DNA from: Ramlibacter sp.
GTDB taxonomy: Bacteria > Pseudomonadota > Gammaproteobacteria > Burkholderiales > Burkholderiaceae_C
Reading direction: 5' to 3'
DNA length: 34,266 nt
Assembly: GCA_029237735.1 (NCBI GenBank)
Contig: JAQZBU010000147.1
Coordinates: forward strand, 1-34,266
Shown here: piece after piece, positions 7,716 to 14,640 of the stretch
How the letters are laid out: each line of letters begins with the position of its first letter
Numbering within the stretch: position 1 is the stretch's first letter
Translations under genes and position numbers: made by a program
Notes under the pieces: generated by a model
Databases searched by the model: none
Told to the model about the DNA's origin: nothing
The model's input: only the letters and a program-made list of their open reading frames with translations

Positions 7716-8738
7716 CTATTCAGCCCTGTAAATGCGCACGGGCTGCGCGCGTGCTCGCAATTGCCCGCACCCCGCATCGACATCCTGGCCCGCCGAGTTG
7801 CGCAACTTGGTAAGCACGCCCCTCGAATGCAGCTCGCGGGCCATTGCGACGGCCTTGTCCCACGCCGGCCTGCGGAAAGGCAGGTCAGGCACGGTGTTGT
7901 AGGGGATCATGTTGAGGATGGCGTACCGGCCTTTGAGCAAGCGCACCAGCCCCACCATCTCCTCGGCCGTGTCGTTGACACCATCCAGCAGCGTCCACTG
8001 CACCTGCATCGGATAGCCGGTTTCGCGCGCGTAGCGGTCGCCCGCCTCCACCAGGTCGGCCGGTGGTATGCGCGGCGCGCGTGGCAATAGCTCAGCCCGC
8101 AGGTCATCGCGCGTGCTGTGCAGCGACAGTGCCAGCGCGGGCTTGACCGGCCCATGCGGCAACCGCTCGAACACACGCTCGTCTCCCACCGTGGAGAACA
8201 CCAGGCTCTTGTGTCCGATGTTGCCGGCCGTACCCAGGAACTCGATGGCCTCCATCACGTTGGCAAGGTTGTGCGCAGGCTCGCCCATACCCATGAACAC
8301 CACTTTCTTCACCGGTCGCAAGGTGCGGGCCAGCGCGACCTGCGCGACGATCTCGGCGCTGCCGATCTGCCGCAGCAGGCCGTCACGCCCCGTCATGCAG
8401 AACCTGCACCCCACCGCGCAGCCGATCTGCGTGGACACGCACAAGCCATCACGCGCAAGCAGCACCGATTCGCAGGTCTGTCCATCGGCCAGTTGAACGA
8501 GCAGGCGATGCGAACCATCCTGGGAAGGATGCCGCGAGGCGATGCGGGCGATACCTTGCAGCGCGTCCATGATTTCGGGCAGGGCCTCGCGCAGTTGCCT
8601 GGGCAAGAAATCTTCGATGTCGCGAGGGCCGCTGTCCTGCGGCAGCGCCTGCACCCACAGGCGCAGGACCCGCTGTTCGTGGGAAGGCCCGGCGCCGGCA
8701 GCACGCAGGCGGTCGCGAAGGAGGCTGATGGTTGTCAC
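7716..8738 (-). CDS. RlmN-like radical SAM RNA methyltransferase
   Basis: The 340-residue protein belongs to the RlmN/Cfr family, which methylates adenosine in RNA (RlmN acts on C2 of 23S A2503 and some tRNAs). The radical-SAM cluster ligands are C107, C111 and C114 in CAVGCRFCM, followed by VVFMGMGEPAHNL, and the C-terminal methyl-carrying Cys is C324 in DAGCGQL. Length is slightly short of E. coli RlmN. The C-terminal approach to C324 reads KLRNSAGQDVDAGCGQL rather than the usual TRGDDIDAACGQL, so this looks like a paralogous subfamily whose target may differ. The frame starts at GTG 8738. It stands alone, convergent with the small acidic gene. Confidence 0.88.
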   Translation of the reverse strand: MTTISLLRDRLRAAGAGPSHEQRVLRLWVQALPQDSGPRDIEDFLPRQLREALPEIMDALQGIARIASRHPSQDGSHRLLVQLADGQTCESVLLARDGLCVSTQIGCAVGCRFCMTGRDGLLRQIGSAEIVAQVALARTLRPVKKVVFMGMGEPAHNLANVMEAIEFLGTAGNIGHKSLVFSTVGDERVFERLPHGPVKPALALSLHSTRDDLRAELLPRAPRIPPADLVEAGDRYARETGYPMQVQWTLLDGVNDTAEEMVGLVRLLKGRYAILNMIPYNTVPDLPFRRPAWDKAVAMARELHSRGVLTKLRNSAGQDVDAGCGQLRARAQPVRIYRAE

Positions 8739-8809
8739 GGACCTAGCTTACCGCGGAGCGACACAGGTCCGGCGCAGGCGCAACGCATCGCTTCATACTG
8801 TACTCAGGG

Positions 8810-8920
8810 GTGTATATAAAAACCGTGCTCCACCGGTGGGCGCTCGCGAGCGGGTTTCACGGGTTTTACAGGGGCACAGCCAGCCAGGCGCATGAAAAAA
8901 ATGTACTTTGCGGCGCATGG
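8810..8920 (+). repeat. Degenerate intergenic tandem repeat, unit 1
   Basis: The 461-bp stretch 8739-9199 has no convincing gene but carries two related units. Unit 1 starts with GGTGTATATAAAAAC (8810-8824) and ends with a 30-base core at 8891-8920 containing CATGAAAAAAATGTACTTT. The core could encode a 37-residue peptide, but its recurrence in unit 2 with a different reading outcome argues for a DNA or RNA element. It lies between the divergent RlmN-like and octaheme genes. Confidence 0.6.
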
Positions 8921-8959
8921 CCTCCGGCCTGTTCGTGCGGCGCAAAGGCCATACTCCAT

Positions 8960-9053
8960 GGTGTATGTGAGAACTTTTCTTCGCGTTTCGGGCATGCGCT
9001 GCTGAACCGCGGCGGCGGGGGTGCATGAAACAAATGTACTTCGCGAGGCATGC
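8960..9053 (+). repeat. Degenerate intergenic tandem repeat, unit 2
   Basis: The second unit begins GGTGTATGTGAGAAC (12 of 15 bases shared with unit 1) and ends with a core at 9024-9053 that matches 25 of 30 bases of the unit 1 core (CATGAAACAAATGTACTTC and on). The offset between like parts is 150 and 133 bases, so the spacers have diverged. Just before it, CATACTCCATGGTGTATG (8950-8967) is an imperfect palindrome. Nothing else was seen in the rest of the gap to 9199 apart from an isolated GAGGAGG at about 9146. Confidence 0.6.
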
Positions 9054-9199
9054 CGCCGCCTGCGCGAGGGGTCCGAGAGCACGCCACGGCCTTGATTCCA
9101 AAGGCGAATTCGGCGCTGCGGCGGTGTGGCACGAGCCATGCTTGAAGAGGAGGCACACAACCCAGTCGGCGTGGGGCGAGCCCCTCGTGGCGCGCTACC

Positions 9200-10837
9200 A
9201 TGACACATCCCATCCACCGCCAACGCACCGGCGCTCGCTCCTGCGTTCCCTGGCATCTCCTGGCTTGCGCGCTGTGGGGAGTGCTCGCCTGCTCCGCGGC
9301 AGTGGCCGCGGAAGATGGTGCCAAGCCGATCAAGTTGACGACGACAGCGGATCACACCCAGTTCAAGTCGCTCCAGCGTGCGTTCACTTCCGGGCCGGAC
9401 GTGACGCGCGCGTGCCTCGAGTGCCACACCGACGCGGCGGCGCAGATTCACCGCACCAAACACTGGACATGGGAGTATCAGAACCCGCAGACCCAGCAGA
9501 AGCTGGGCAAGAAGACGATGCTGAACAACTTCTGCATCTCGATCGCATCCAACCAGGCTTCGTGCACCACCTGCCACGTAGGCTACGGCTGGAAGGACGC
9601 GAGTTTCGACTTCAAGTCGCAGGAAAACGTGGACTGCCTCGTCTGCCACGACACCACGGGCATCTACCGCAAGCAGCCGGGCCTCGCCGGCAATGTGGTC
9701 GCGAAGGACACGGAAATCCCACCAGGCTCCGGAACCATCGTGAAGGGCATCGACCTCACGAAGATCGCGCAGAAGGTGGGCAAGTCCAGCCGCGACACCT
9801 GCGGCACCTGCCACTTCTTCGGCGGCGGCGGCGACGGCGTCAAGCATGGCGACCTCGACAGCTCGATGGCCGCCCCTGACAAGGAACTCGACGTGCATAT
9901 GGATGCGGCCGGGCTGGACTTCACCTGCGCCACCTGCCACAAGGGCTCCAGCCACGACGTGGCAGGCAGCCGCTCCAGCGTCACGGCGAAGGACACCCAA
10001 GGCGCGCACATGCGCGGCGCGCCGGGAAACGGCAACCCCGCCACCTGTGTTTCCTGTCACGGCGCAGGGCCGCATAAGAAACAGGCGCGGCTGAACGAGC
10101 ACGCGACCAAGCTCGCCTGCCAGGCCTGCCACATTCCCAGTTATGCACGCGGAGGCGTGGCCGCGAAGATGAGCTGGGACTGGTCCAAGGCCGGCGAGCG
10201 GGATGAGCAGGGCAAGCATGTCGTGCGCAAGGATGCGAAGGGCCGCATCACGTATGAATCGCGCAAGGGCGAATTCACACTGGCCGAGAACGTGAAGCCC
10301 GAATACGCCTGGTTCAACGGCGTGGTGACCTACACGCTGCTGGGCGACAAGATCGAGAAGACGGATCGCCCCGTTGCGATCAACCGGATCGGCGGCAGCG
10401 CCACCGACGGCAAGTCGATGATCTGGCCGGTTCGCGTGTTCCGCGGCACCCAGCCGTACGACACCGTCAACCAGACGCTCGTGACGCCGCACACCGCGGG
10501 CAACGACGACACCGGCTACTGGAAGAACCTGGTCTGGGACAAGGCCATCAAGGTGGGCATGGACGACTCAGGCGCGCCCTTCTCCGGGCAGTTCGATTTC
10601 GTCAGCACCGAAATGACATGGCCCGTCACGCACATGGTCGCGCCGAAGGAAAAAGCCGTCGGCTGTGTCGAGTGCCACACGAAGCAGGGGCGCCTTGCCG
10701 GCATCGAGGGCGTGTACCTGCCGGGACGCGACGCCAACCCCTGGGTCGACCGGGGCGGCTGGACGCTCGCTGTGCTCGCGCTGCTGGGCGTGCTGGGCCA
10801 CGCCGCGATGCGCATCGCCAACCGCCGCCGCACCTGA
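9200..10837 (+). CDS. Octaheme c-type cytochrome, tetrathionate reductase (OTR) family
   Basis: This 545-residue periplasmic multiheme cytochrome has a signal peptide (about residues 15-37) and eight CxxCH heme sites at 72, 122, 146, 201, 243, 283, 307 and 489. Heme count, the wide gap before the last heme and the FCISIASNQASCTTCH block match the octaheme tetrathionate reductase family, whose characterised member (Shewanella OTR) reduces tetrathionate, nitrite and hydroxylamine in vitro. A C-terminal hydrophobic helix (about 521-538) followed by NRRRT would anchor it to the inner membrane with the hemes outside. It heads an operon with cytochrome b (12-bp gap), cytochrome c and a triple rhodanese. 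The ATG at 9200 lacks a good ribosome site. Physiological direction (reduction or oxidation) cannot be told from sequence. Confidence 0.92.
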   Translation: MTHPIHRQRTGARSCVPWHLLACALWGVLACSAAVAAEDGAKPIKLTTTADHTQFKSLQRAFTSGPDVTRACLECHTDAAAQIHRTKHWTWEYQNPQTQQKLGKKTMLNNFCISIASNQASCTTCHVGYGWKDASFDFKSQENVDCLVCHDTTGIYRKQPGLAGNVVAKDTEIPPGSGTIVKGIDLTKIAQKVGKSSRDTCGTCHFFGGGGDGVKHGDLDSSMAAPDKELDVHMDAAGLDFTCATCHKGSSHDVAGSRSSVTAKDTQGAHMRGAPGNGNPATCVSCHGAGPHKKQARLNEHATKLACQACHIPSYARGGVAAKMSWDWSKAGERDEQGKHVVRKDAKGRITYESRKGEFTLAENVKPEYAWFNGVVTYTLLGDKIEKTDRPVAINRIGGSATDGKSMIWPVRVFRGTQPYDTVNQTLVTPHTAGNDDTGYWKNLVWDKAIKVGMDDSGAPFSGQFDFVSTEMTWPVTHMVAPKEKAVGCVECHTKQGRLAGIEGVYLPGRDANPWVDRGGWTLAVLALLGVLGHAAMRIANRRRT

Positions 10838-10849
10838 AAGGAAATTGCC

Positions 10850-11446
10850 ATGACCGAACGCGTCTATCTCTTCAAGGGCTTCGAGCGCTTCTGGCACTGG
10901 TCACAGGCGCTTCTGGTGATGACCCTGCTGTTCACGGGATTCGAGATCCACGGAACCTACAAGGCGCTGGGCTTCGCCCGGGCGGTGGACATCCATACCC
11001 TCGGCGCGTGGTCGCTGGTGGGCCTGTGGGTGTTCGCCGTGTTCTGGCACCTGACCACCGGCGAATGGCGCCACTACATCCCGACCACAGGCAAGCTGCT
11101 GGCGATGGCGCGCTACTACTCGTCGGGCATCTTCCGCCACGAGCCGCATCCGTTCCGGCCCACCGCCGGCAACAAGCACAACCCGCTGCAGCGCCTCACC
11201 TACCTCGGCGTGCTGATGGTGGTGAGCCCCCTGATCTGGATCAGCGGCTGGCTCTACCTGTTCCACGCCGACTGGGCGGCCTGGGGTTTGGGCGCCTTGT
11301 CGCTGCAGTGGGTGGCCGCAGCGCACACCGCGGGCGCGTTCCTGATGCTGGCGTTCTTCATCACCCATGTCTACATGGTCACGACGGGGCACACCTTGTT
11401 CGCCCACACCAAGGCCATGCTCACCGGCTGGGAAGAAGTCCACTGA
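10850..11446 (+). CDS. Cytochrome b561/b6-type membrane subunit
   Basis: The 198-residue protein has four transmembrane helices (about 17-35, 47-68, 115-138 and 153-176). His residues at 16, 49, 67, 160 and 173 lie in or next to them and are candidate ligands for two b hemes. The opening KGFERFWHWSQALLV is typical of the cytochrome b subunits of formate dehydrogenase/thiosulfate reductase type. It probably exchanges electrons between the quinone pool and the periplasmic heme proteins of the same operon. AAAGGAA precedes the ATG. It is intact and of normal length. Confidence 0.9.
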   Translation: MTERVYLFKGFERFWHWSQALLVMTLLFTGFEIHGTYKALGFARAVDIHTLGAWSLVGLWVFAVFWHLTTGEWRHYIPTTGKLLAMARYYSSGIFRHEPHPFRPTAGNKHNPLQRLTYLGVLMVVSPLIWISGWLYLFHADWAAWGLGALSLQWVAAAHTAGAFLMLAFFITHVYMVTTGHTLFAHTKAMLTGWEEVH

Positions 11447-11484
11447 ACGCGCAGCCCGTCCCTTACGTCACCCAAGGAGTCCCC

Positions 11485-11868
11485 ATGAGACTGATCCCCA
11501 CCCTGCTCGCCGCCGCGGCGGCCACCGTGGCGCTCTCGGCGCAAGCCTACGACGCCGACTGGAAGCGCGGGCGCATCTACTACCGCAGCGTCTGCACGTC
11601 CTGCCACGTCGCGATGCCCGTCGGCTCGATCAACCCGAGCAGCAAGACCAAGGCCGAATGGGCCACCTACCTGCAAGCCGACAAGCACGCCAAGGGCAAG
11701 GACACCGTCAAGGCGTATCTCAGCAAGCCCTACCGGGCCAGCATCAAGGCGGGAAACAAGGCAGCGGAGAAGTTCGCCGACACGCCCGACGCCGAACTGT
11801 TCGAGGACGTCAAGGCGTTCCTGCAAAAGGGCGCCAAGGACGGCGACTCGCCCGCCAGCTGCACCTGA
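11485..11868 (+). CDS. Periplasmic monoheme cytochrome c
   Basis: A 127-residue secreted protein with a signal peptide (cleavage near residue 21, AQA/YDA) and a single CTSCH heme site at 37-41. VAMPVG follows closely, and no conventional distal Met motif typical of class I cytochromes is obvious; Met43 is too close to the heme to serve. The remaining chain is Lys-rich, suggesting docking to an acidic partner. It lies between the cytochrome b gene and the rhodanese gene with an AAGGAG ribosome site, so it is likely the soluble electron carrier for the octaheme enzyme. Confidence 0.88.
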   Translation: MRLIPTLLAAAAATVALSAQAYDADWKRGRIYYRSVCTSCHVAMPVGSINPSSKTKAEWATYLQADKHAKGKDTVKAYLSKPYRASIKAGNKAAEKFADTPDAELFEDVKAFLQKGAKDGDSPASCT

Positions 11869-11893
11869 CCAACCCATTCGAAGAGGAACCACC

Positions 11894-13051
11894 ATGAAAA
11901 CCCAATCCAAGACCACCATTGCCGCCCTCTGTGCCAGCATGCTGTTCGGCCCTGCCCTGCTGATTGGCGGACCGGCCCAGGCGGCGGACGCGCCCGTGGC
12001 TGCGGCCGCACCGTCCGCGCCAAACCACTACCCGAAGCGAGTGGACGTTAATTTCGTGAAGCCACATGCGGTGCTGCCCAAGCTCGCCGGCGTCACCATC
12101 GTGGATGCGCGGCCGGCGGCACGGAAGTACGACGTCGGCCACATCCCCACCGCGGTGAACATTCCGGATTCGCAATTCGACAAGCTCGCGCCTGCCTTGC
12201 TGCCCAAGGACAAGTCACAGCTCGTGATCTTCTATTGCGACGGGCCGGAATGCATGCTCAGCCACAACTCCGCGTTCAAGGCCGAAAAGCTGGGCTACAC
12301 CAACATCCGCGTGTATGCCGACGGTTTCCCGGACTGGATCAAAAACGGCAACCTCCATGCGGTTAGCGTCGCGCACGTCAAGCAGTTGATGGACGCGAAG
12401 ACACCGCTGACCCTCGTCGACGCCAGGCCGAAGGACCGCAAGTACGACAAGGGCCACATCCCTGGCGCGACCAGCCTGCCCGATTCGCAATTCGACAAGC
12501 TGGCAGCCGAACGTCTGCCGGCGGACAAGGCCTCGCCCCTGTACTTCTATTGCGATGGCCTCGCCTGCAAGCTGAGCAACGACTCGGCCGAAAAGGCGAT
12601 CAAGCTCGGCTACACCAATGTGAAGGTGGTGCCGGAGGGCTATCCGGGCTGGGAAGCCGCGTACGGCCCAGGGCCGGGCGCCTCGGTTGCGGGCGCCGCC
12701 GCCGCGCCTGCGATCGTCGCAGGGAAGGAATCGGGGACGATTGCGGTCGCCTCGTTTGAACGCATCTTCAAGGAAGCGCCCGGCACCGTTCACCTCGTCG
12801 ACGTGCGCGAGCCCCAGGAGTTCGCGTCCGGCACCTTCAAGGGGGCTGTCAACATGCCGATCAACACGCTGGAAAAGAACATTGCCCAGCTGCCGACCGA
12901 CAAGCCCATCGTCTTCTTCTGTGGCGCCGGCGGGCGAAGCGGCGAAGCCCACGACATGGTCAAGATGTATCGCCCCGAGCTCAAGACCGTGTTCCTGGAT
13001 GCAACCATCAAATGGACCACCGCAGGGGAATACACCATCGCGGGCAAGTGA
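11894..13051 (+). CDS. Periplasmic triple-rhodanese protein
   Basis: This 385-residue protein has a signal peptide (about 1-31, ending AQAAD) and three rhodanese domains. Domain 1 (about 52-150) has active-loop Cys115 (YCDGPEC); domain 2 (about 155-257) has Cys220 (YCDGLAC); domain 3 (about 284-380) has Cys343 in FFCGAGGRSG, a more classical loop. Domains 1 and 2 are close repeats of one another (VDARP..RKYD.GHIP..PDSQFDKLA), implying internal duplication, while domain 3 is distinct. All three keep a Cys, so all may carry persulfide. A linker rich in Ala/Gly (259-279) separates domains 2 and 3. As the last gene of the heme operon it probably transfers or traps sulfane sulfur from thiosulfate or polythionates. 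Confidence 0.9.
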   Translation: MKTQSKTTIAALCASMLFGPALLIGGPAQAADAPVAAAAPSAPNHYPKRVDVNFVKPHAVLPKLAGVTIVDARPAARKYDVGHIPTAVNIPDSQFDKLAPALLPKDKSQLVIFYCDGPECMLSHNSAFKAEKLGYTNIRVYADGFPDWIKNGNLHAVSVAHVKQLMDAKTPLTLVDARPKDRKYDKGHIPGATSLPDSQFDKLAAERLPADKASPLYFYCDGLACKLSNDSAEKAIKLGYTNVKVVPEGYPGWEAAYGPGPGASVAGAAAAPAIVAGKESGTIAVASFERIFKEAPGTVHLVDVREPQEFASGTFKGAVNMPINTLEKNIAQLPTDKPIVFFCGAGGRSGEAHDMVKMYRPELKTVFLDATIKWTTAGEYTIAGK

Positions 13052-13066
13052 TGACAAGGCCGGATG

Positions 13067-13270
13067 CTATTCCGTGAGGATGAACGTCACTTTAAGGATG
13101 ACCTTGTAGCCCGTCACTTTGCCATTGTCGATGGTGACTTCCTGGTCCTTGACCCAGGCGCCCTTCAGGTTCTTGAGCGTCTGGTTGGCGCGATCGATTC
13201 CTTGAACGATCGCGTCCTGGAAACTTACGGTACTGACACTGCTGATCTCGGTGATGCGTGCGACGGTCAT
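13067..13270 (-). CDS. Dodecin family flavin-binding protein
   Basis: The 67-residue product reads MTVARITEISSVSTVSFQDA and ends GYKVILKVTFILTE, matching dodecins, small proteins that form hollow dodecamers binding riboflavin/FMN or coenzyme A and buffer free flavin in the cytoplasm. WVKDQEV supplies the Trp that stacks on flavin in the family, and GYKV is the conserved C-terminal strand. Length is normal. An AAGGAAG ribosome site precedes the ATG at 13270. The gene converges with the rhodanese gene 15 bases away. Confidence 0.92.
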   Translation of the reverse strand: MTVARITEISSVSTVSFQDAIVQGIDRANQTLKNLKGAWVKDQEVTIDNGKVTGYKVILKVTFILTE

Positions 13271-13478
13271 GGTTCTTCCTTTTTTGGATGGGATCCCGGT
13301 GCGGGATCGGGCGTGCAGTCTGCGCCGCCTCCAATCGACTAGCAAGGCGTGGCACGGGGAAAGCGATGCCGTCCTACAGGCTTCACAACTGGTATCGCCA
13401 ATCCTGATCCGGATCAGTACATCGGGCGCATCGTGGCGTACAAATACATCGTAGACGTGCCCCACAAGGAGGTTTCGC

Positions 13479-13736
13479 ATGGAACGAAAGTTGAATTTTC
13501 TGGAATCATTCAGCGCCACGGGTACCGACGGCGCGTCGTACAAGGTGCTTGTCTACGAGCACATGGCCAGGGATGAATCGGTGGCCGACGGCGTCGACCA
13601 CTGGGAATCCACCGGCGAACTTGAATACCGGCTGAGCAGCGGCGAGCAACTCGAGGTGCACCGCGACGGCGCCATGCGCATCGCACGTTCGGGCGTGCAG
13701 CTCAATCGCGCCGCGGCCGAGCAAACGCTTCACTGA
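13479..13736 (+). CDS. Small hypothetical protein
   Basis: An 85-residue cytoplasmic protein (MERKLNFLESFSATGTDGAS to NRAAAEQTLH) preceded by AAGGAGG at eight bases from the ATG. It is acidic in the middle (ARDESVADGVDHWESTGELEY) with beta-strand-like segments around YKVLVYEH and EYRLSSGEQLEVH. I do not recognise the family. It is divergent from dodecin with a 208-bp spacer (13271-13478) in which no further feature was identified. Confidence 0.7.
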   Translation: MERKLNFLESFSATGTDGASYKVLVYEHMARDESVADGVDHWESTGELEYRLSSGEQLEVHRDGAMRIARSGVQLNRAAAEQTLH

Positions 13737-13747
13737 CGCGGGCGCCA

Positions 13748-14032
13748 CTACGTGAAGGGGTACGACGCGAAGCGCAATTGCGCGGCGCGCAGTGCCAGCC
13801 TGCGGCAGGCTTCCTCCTGAACCGCGACGACGGCCTCTTTCTCCGTGGCGAACGGCCCCTTGCCGACCTTGCGCACGCCAATGCCTGCGTCCCAGGGGGA
13901 CGAGGGACGCCCGGCGCAGATCTTGGCGTATCCGTAGTGCCCGTCTGGCGTGGGGACGGTGTAACAGGCGATGTGAAAGCCGTGTATCGGTCCGGTGATC
14001 TGCTCCACGCGCTTGCGTCCCCTAGGTGCCAT
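13748..14032 (-). CDS. Small hypothetical protein, coupled to the upstream unknown
   Basis: The 94-residue frame starts MAPRGRKRVEQITGP and contains GFHIACYTVPTPDGHYGYAKIC, predicted beta strands followed by a C-terminal helix (ATEKEAVVAVQEEACRRLALRAAQL). The strand-strand-helix order resembles small substrate-binding or regulatory domains, but no family was recognised. Its start overlaps the stop of the upstream gene by 11 bases, so translation is coupled. Confidence 0.65.
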   Translation of the reverse strand: MAPRGRKRVEQITGPIHGFHIACYTVPTPDGHYGYAKICAGRPSSPWDAGIGVRKVGKGPFATEKEAVVAVQEEACRRLALRAAQLRFASYPFT

Positions 14033-14468
14033 TGCGGAAGCGGCTCATGGCTTCGCTGTCGACGTCCACCTCGGGTACGCCGCGGTCGGCGGCGCTGGCT
14101 TCCACGGATTCAAGGGTGAGGATGAGCGTGCGCAGGTGGGTCAACCCATCCCCGCCGAACTGGCTTGAGGTGTGCAGCCAGAGGCCCTCGAAGCGGCTGA
14201 CGTCTTCCAGCCAGGTTGTCGCTATCGCCTTGCGGACACTCGACTCGAGTAGGGGAAAGCCGAGCAATAGCCGCACAACGGCCTTGCGCTGCCAGCTCAC
14301 GAGACGAAGCATGCCCTGGAAGACCGGGTGGCCCTCGAACTGGCCCACCTCGCGGATCTCCACCGTCACGGTTTCGCCTGGGATGTGGTATCGCCGCAAC
14401 TGCGCCAGGATCTGCTCCATGTACTCGGAGCGGATGGACACGTCCAGCTTGGAGGAGCTGTACTCCAT
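14022..14468 (-). CDS. Hypothetical protein
   Basis: From the ATG at 14468 (AAGGA eight bases upstream) the frame encodes 148 residues; a TTG at 14519 would extend it by 17 residues (MDLRKLFRGPARDKDTQ). The chain has predicted beta strands (LDVSIRSEYMEQ, GETVTVEIREVG) and a middle helical part (RKAVVRLLLGFPLLESS), ends with an acidic tail, and has no signal peptide or membrane helix. No family was recognised. It is operonic with the 94-residue gene downstream. Confidence 0.65.
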   Translation of the reverse strand: MEYSSSKLDVSIRSEYMEQILAQLRRYHIPGETVTVEIREVGQFEGHPVFQGMLRLVSWQRKAVVRLLLGFPLLESSVRKAIATTWLEDVSRFEGLWLHTSSQFGGDGLTHLRTLILTLESVEASAADRGVPEVDVDSEAMSRFRNGT

Positions 14469-14598
14469 CTGGGTGTCCTTGTCCCGGGCGGGGCCTCTAA
14501 ACAGCTTGCGCAAGTCCAAAACGTTTCCGCTTTGCGGATTCCTTCCTGTGTGCAGCCTTTGACGTTAACGGAAGCTGTTCCGTTTGACACTCATTAAT

Positions 14599-14622
14599 TT
14601 GTATGCCGACTAAAGCATACAA
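14599..14622. promoter_or_regulatory. Perfect inverted repeat TTGTATGC-N8-GCATACAA
   Basis: Two perfect 8-base arms are separated by eight bases (14599-14606 and 14615-14622). It sits between the stop of the TctC gene and the start of the hypothetical gene on the same strand. A second short arm pair, AACGAC/GTCGTT, follows at 14621-14640. There is no T-run that would make it a clear terminator. The TTGTAT..ATACAA symmetry resembles operators of GntR-type regulators, which often control Bug/TctC and acid catabolism genes, but no regulator is adjacent. Confidence 0.45.
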
Positions 14623-14640
14623 CGACGCGAGGATGTCGTT

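Noticed and set aside
8798..8826. LexA-like box, GTGTATATAAAAACCG
   Set aside because: It matches the right part of a Comamonadaceae-type LexA site but lacks the CTGT and ACAG ends, and its copy at 8960 is further degraded.
8892..9005. Small open frame starting MKKMYFAAHG in the repeat region
   Set aside because: It has no ribosome site and its similarity to the next unit is explained by the DNA repeat.
8804..10492. Long minus-strand open frame opposite the octaheme cytochrome
   Set aside because: It lies across eight CxxCH motifs on the other strand and has no recognisable domain.
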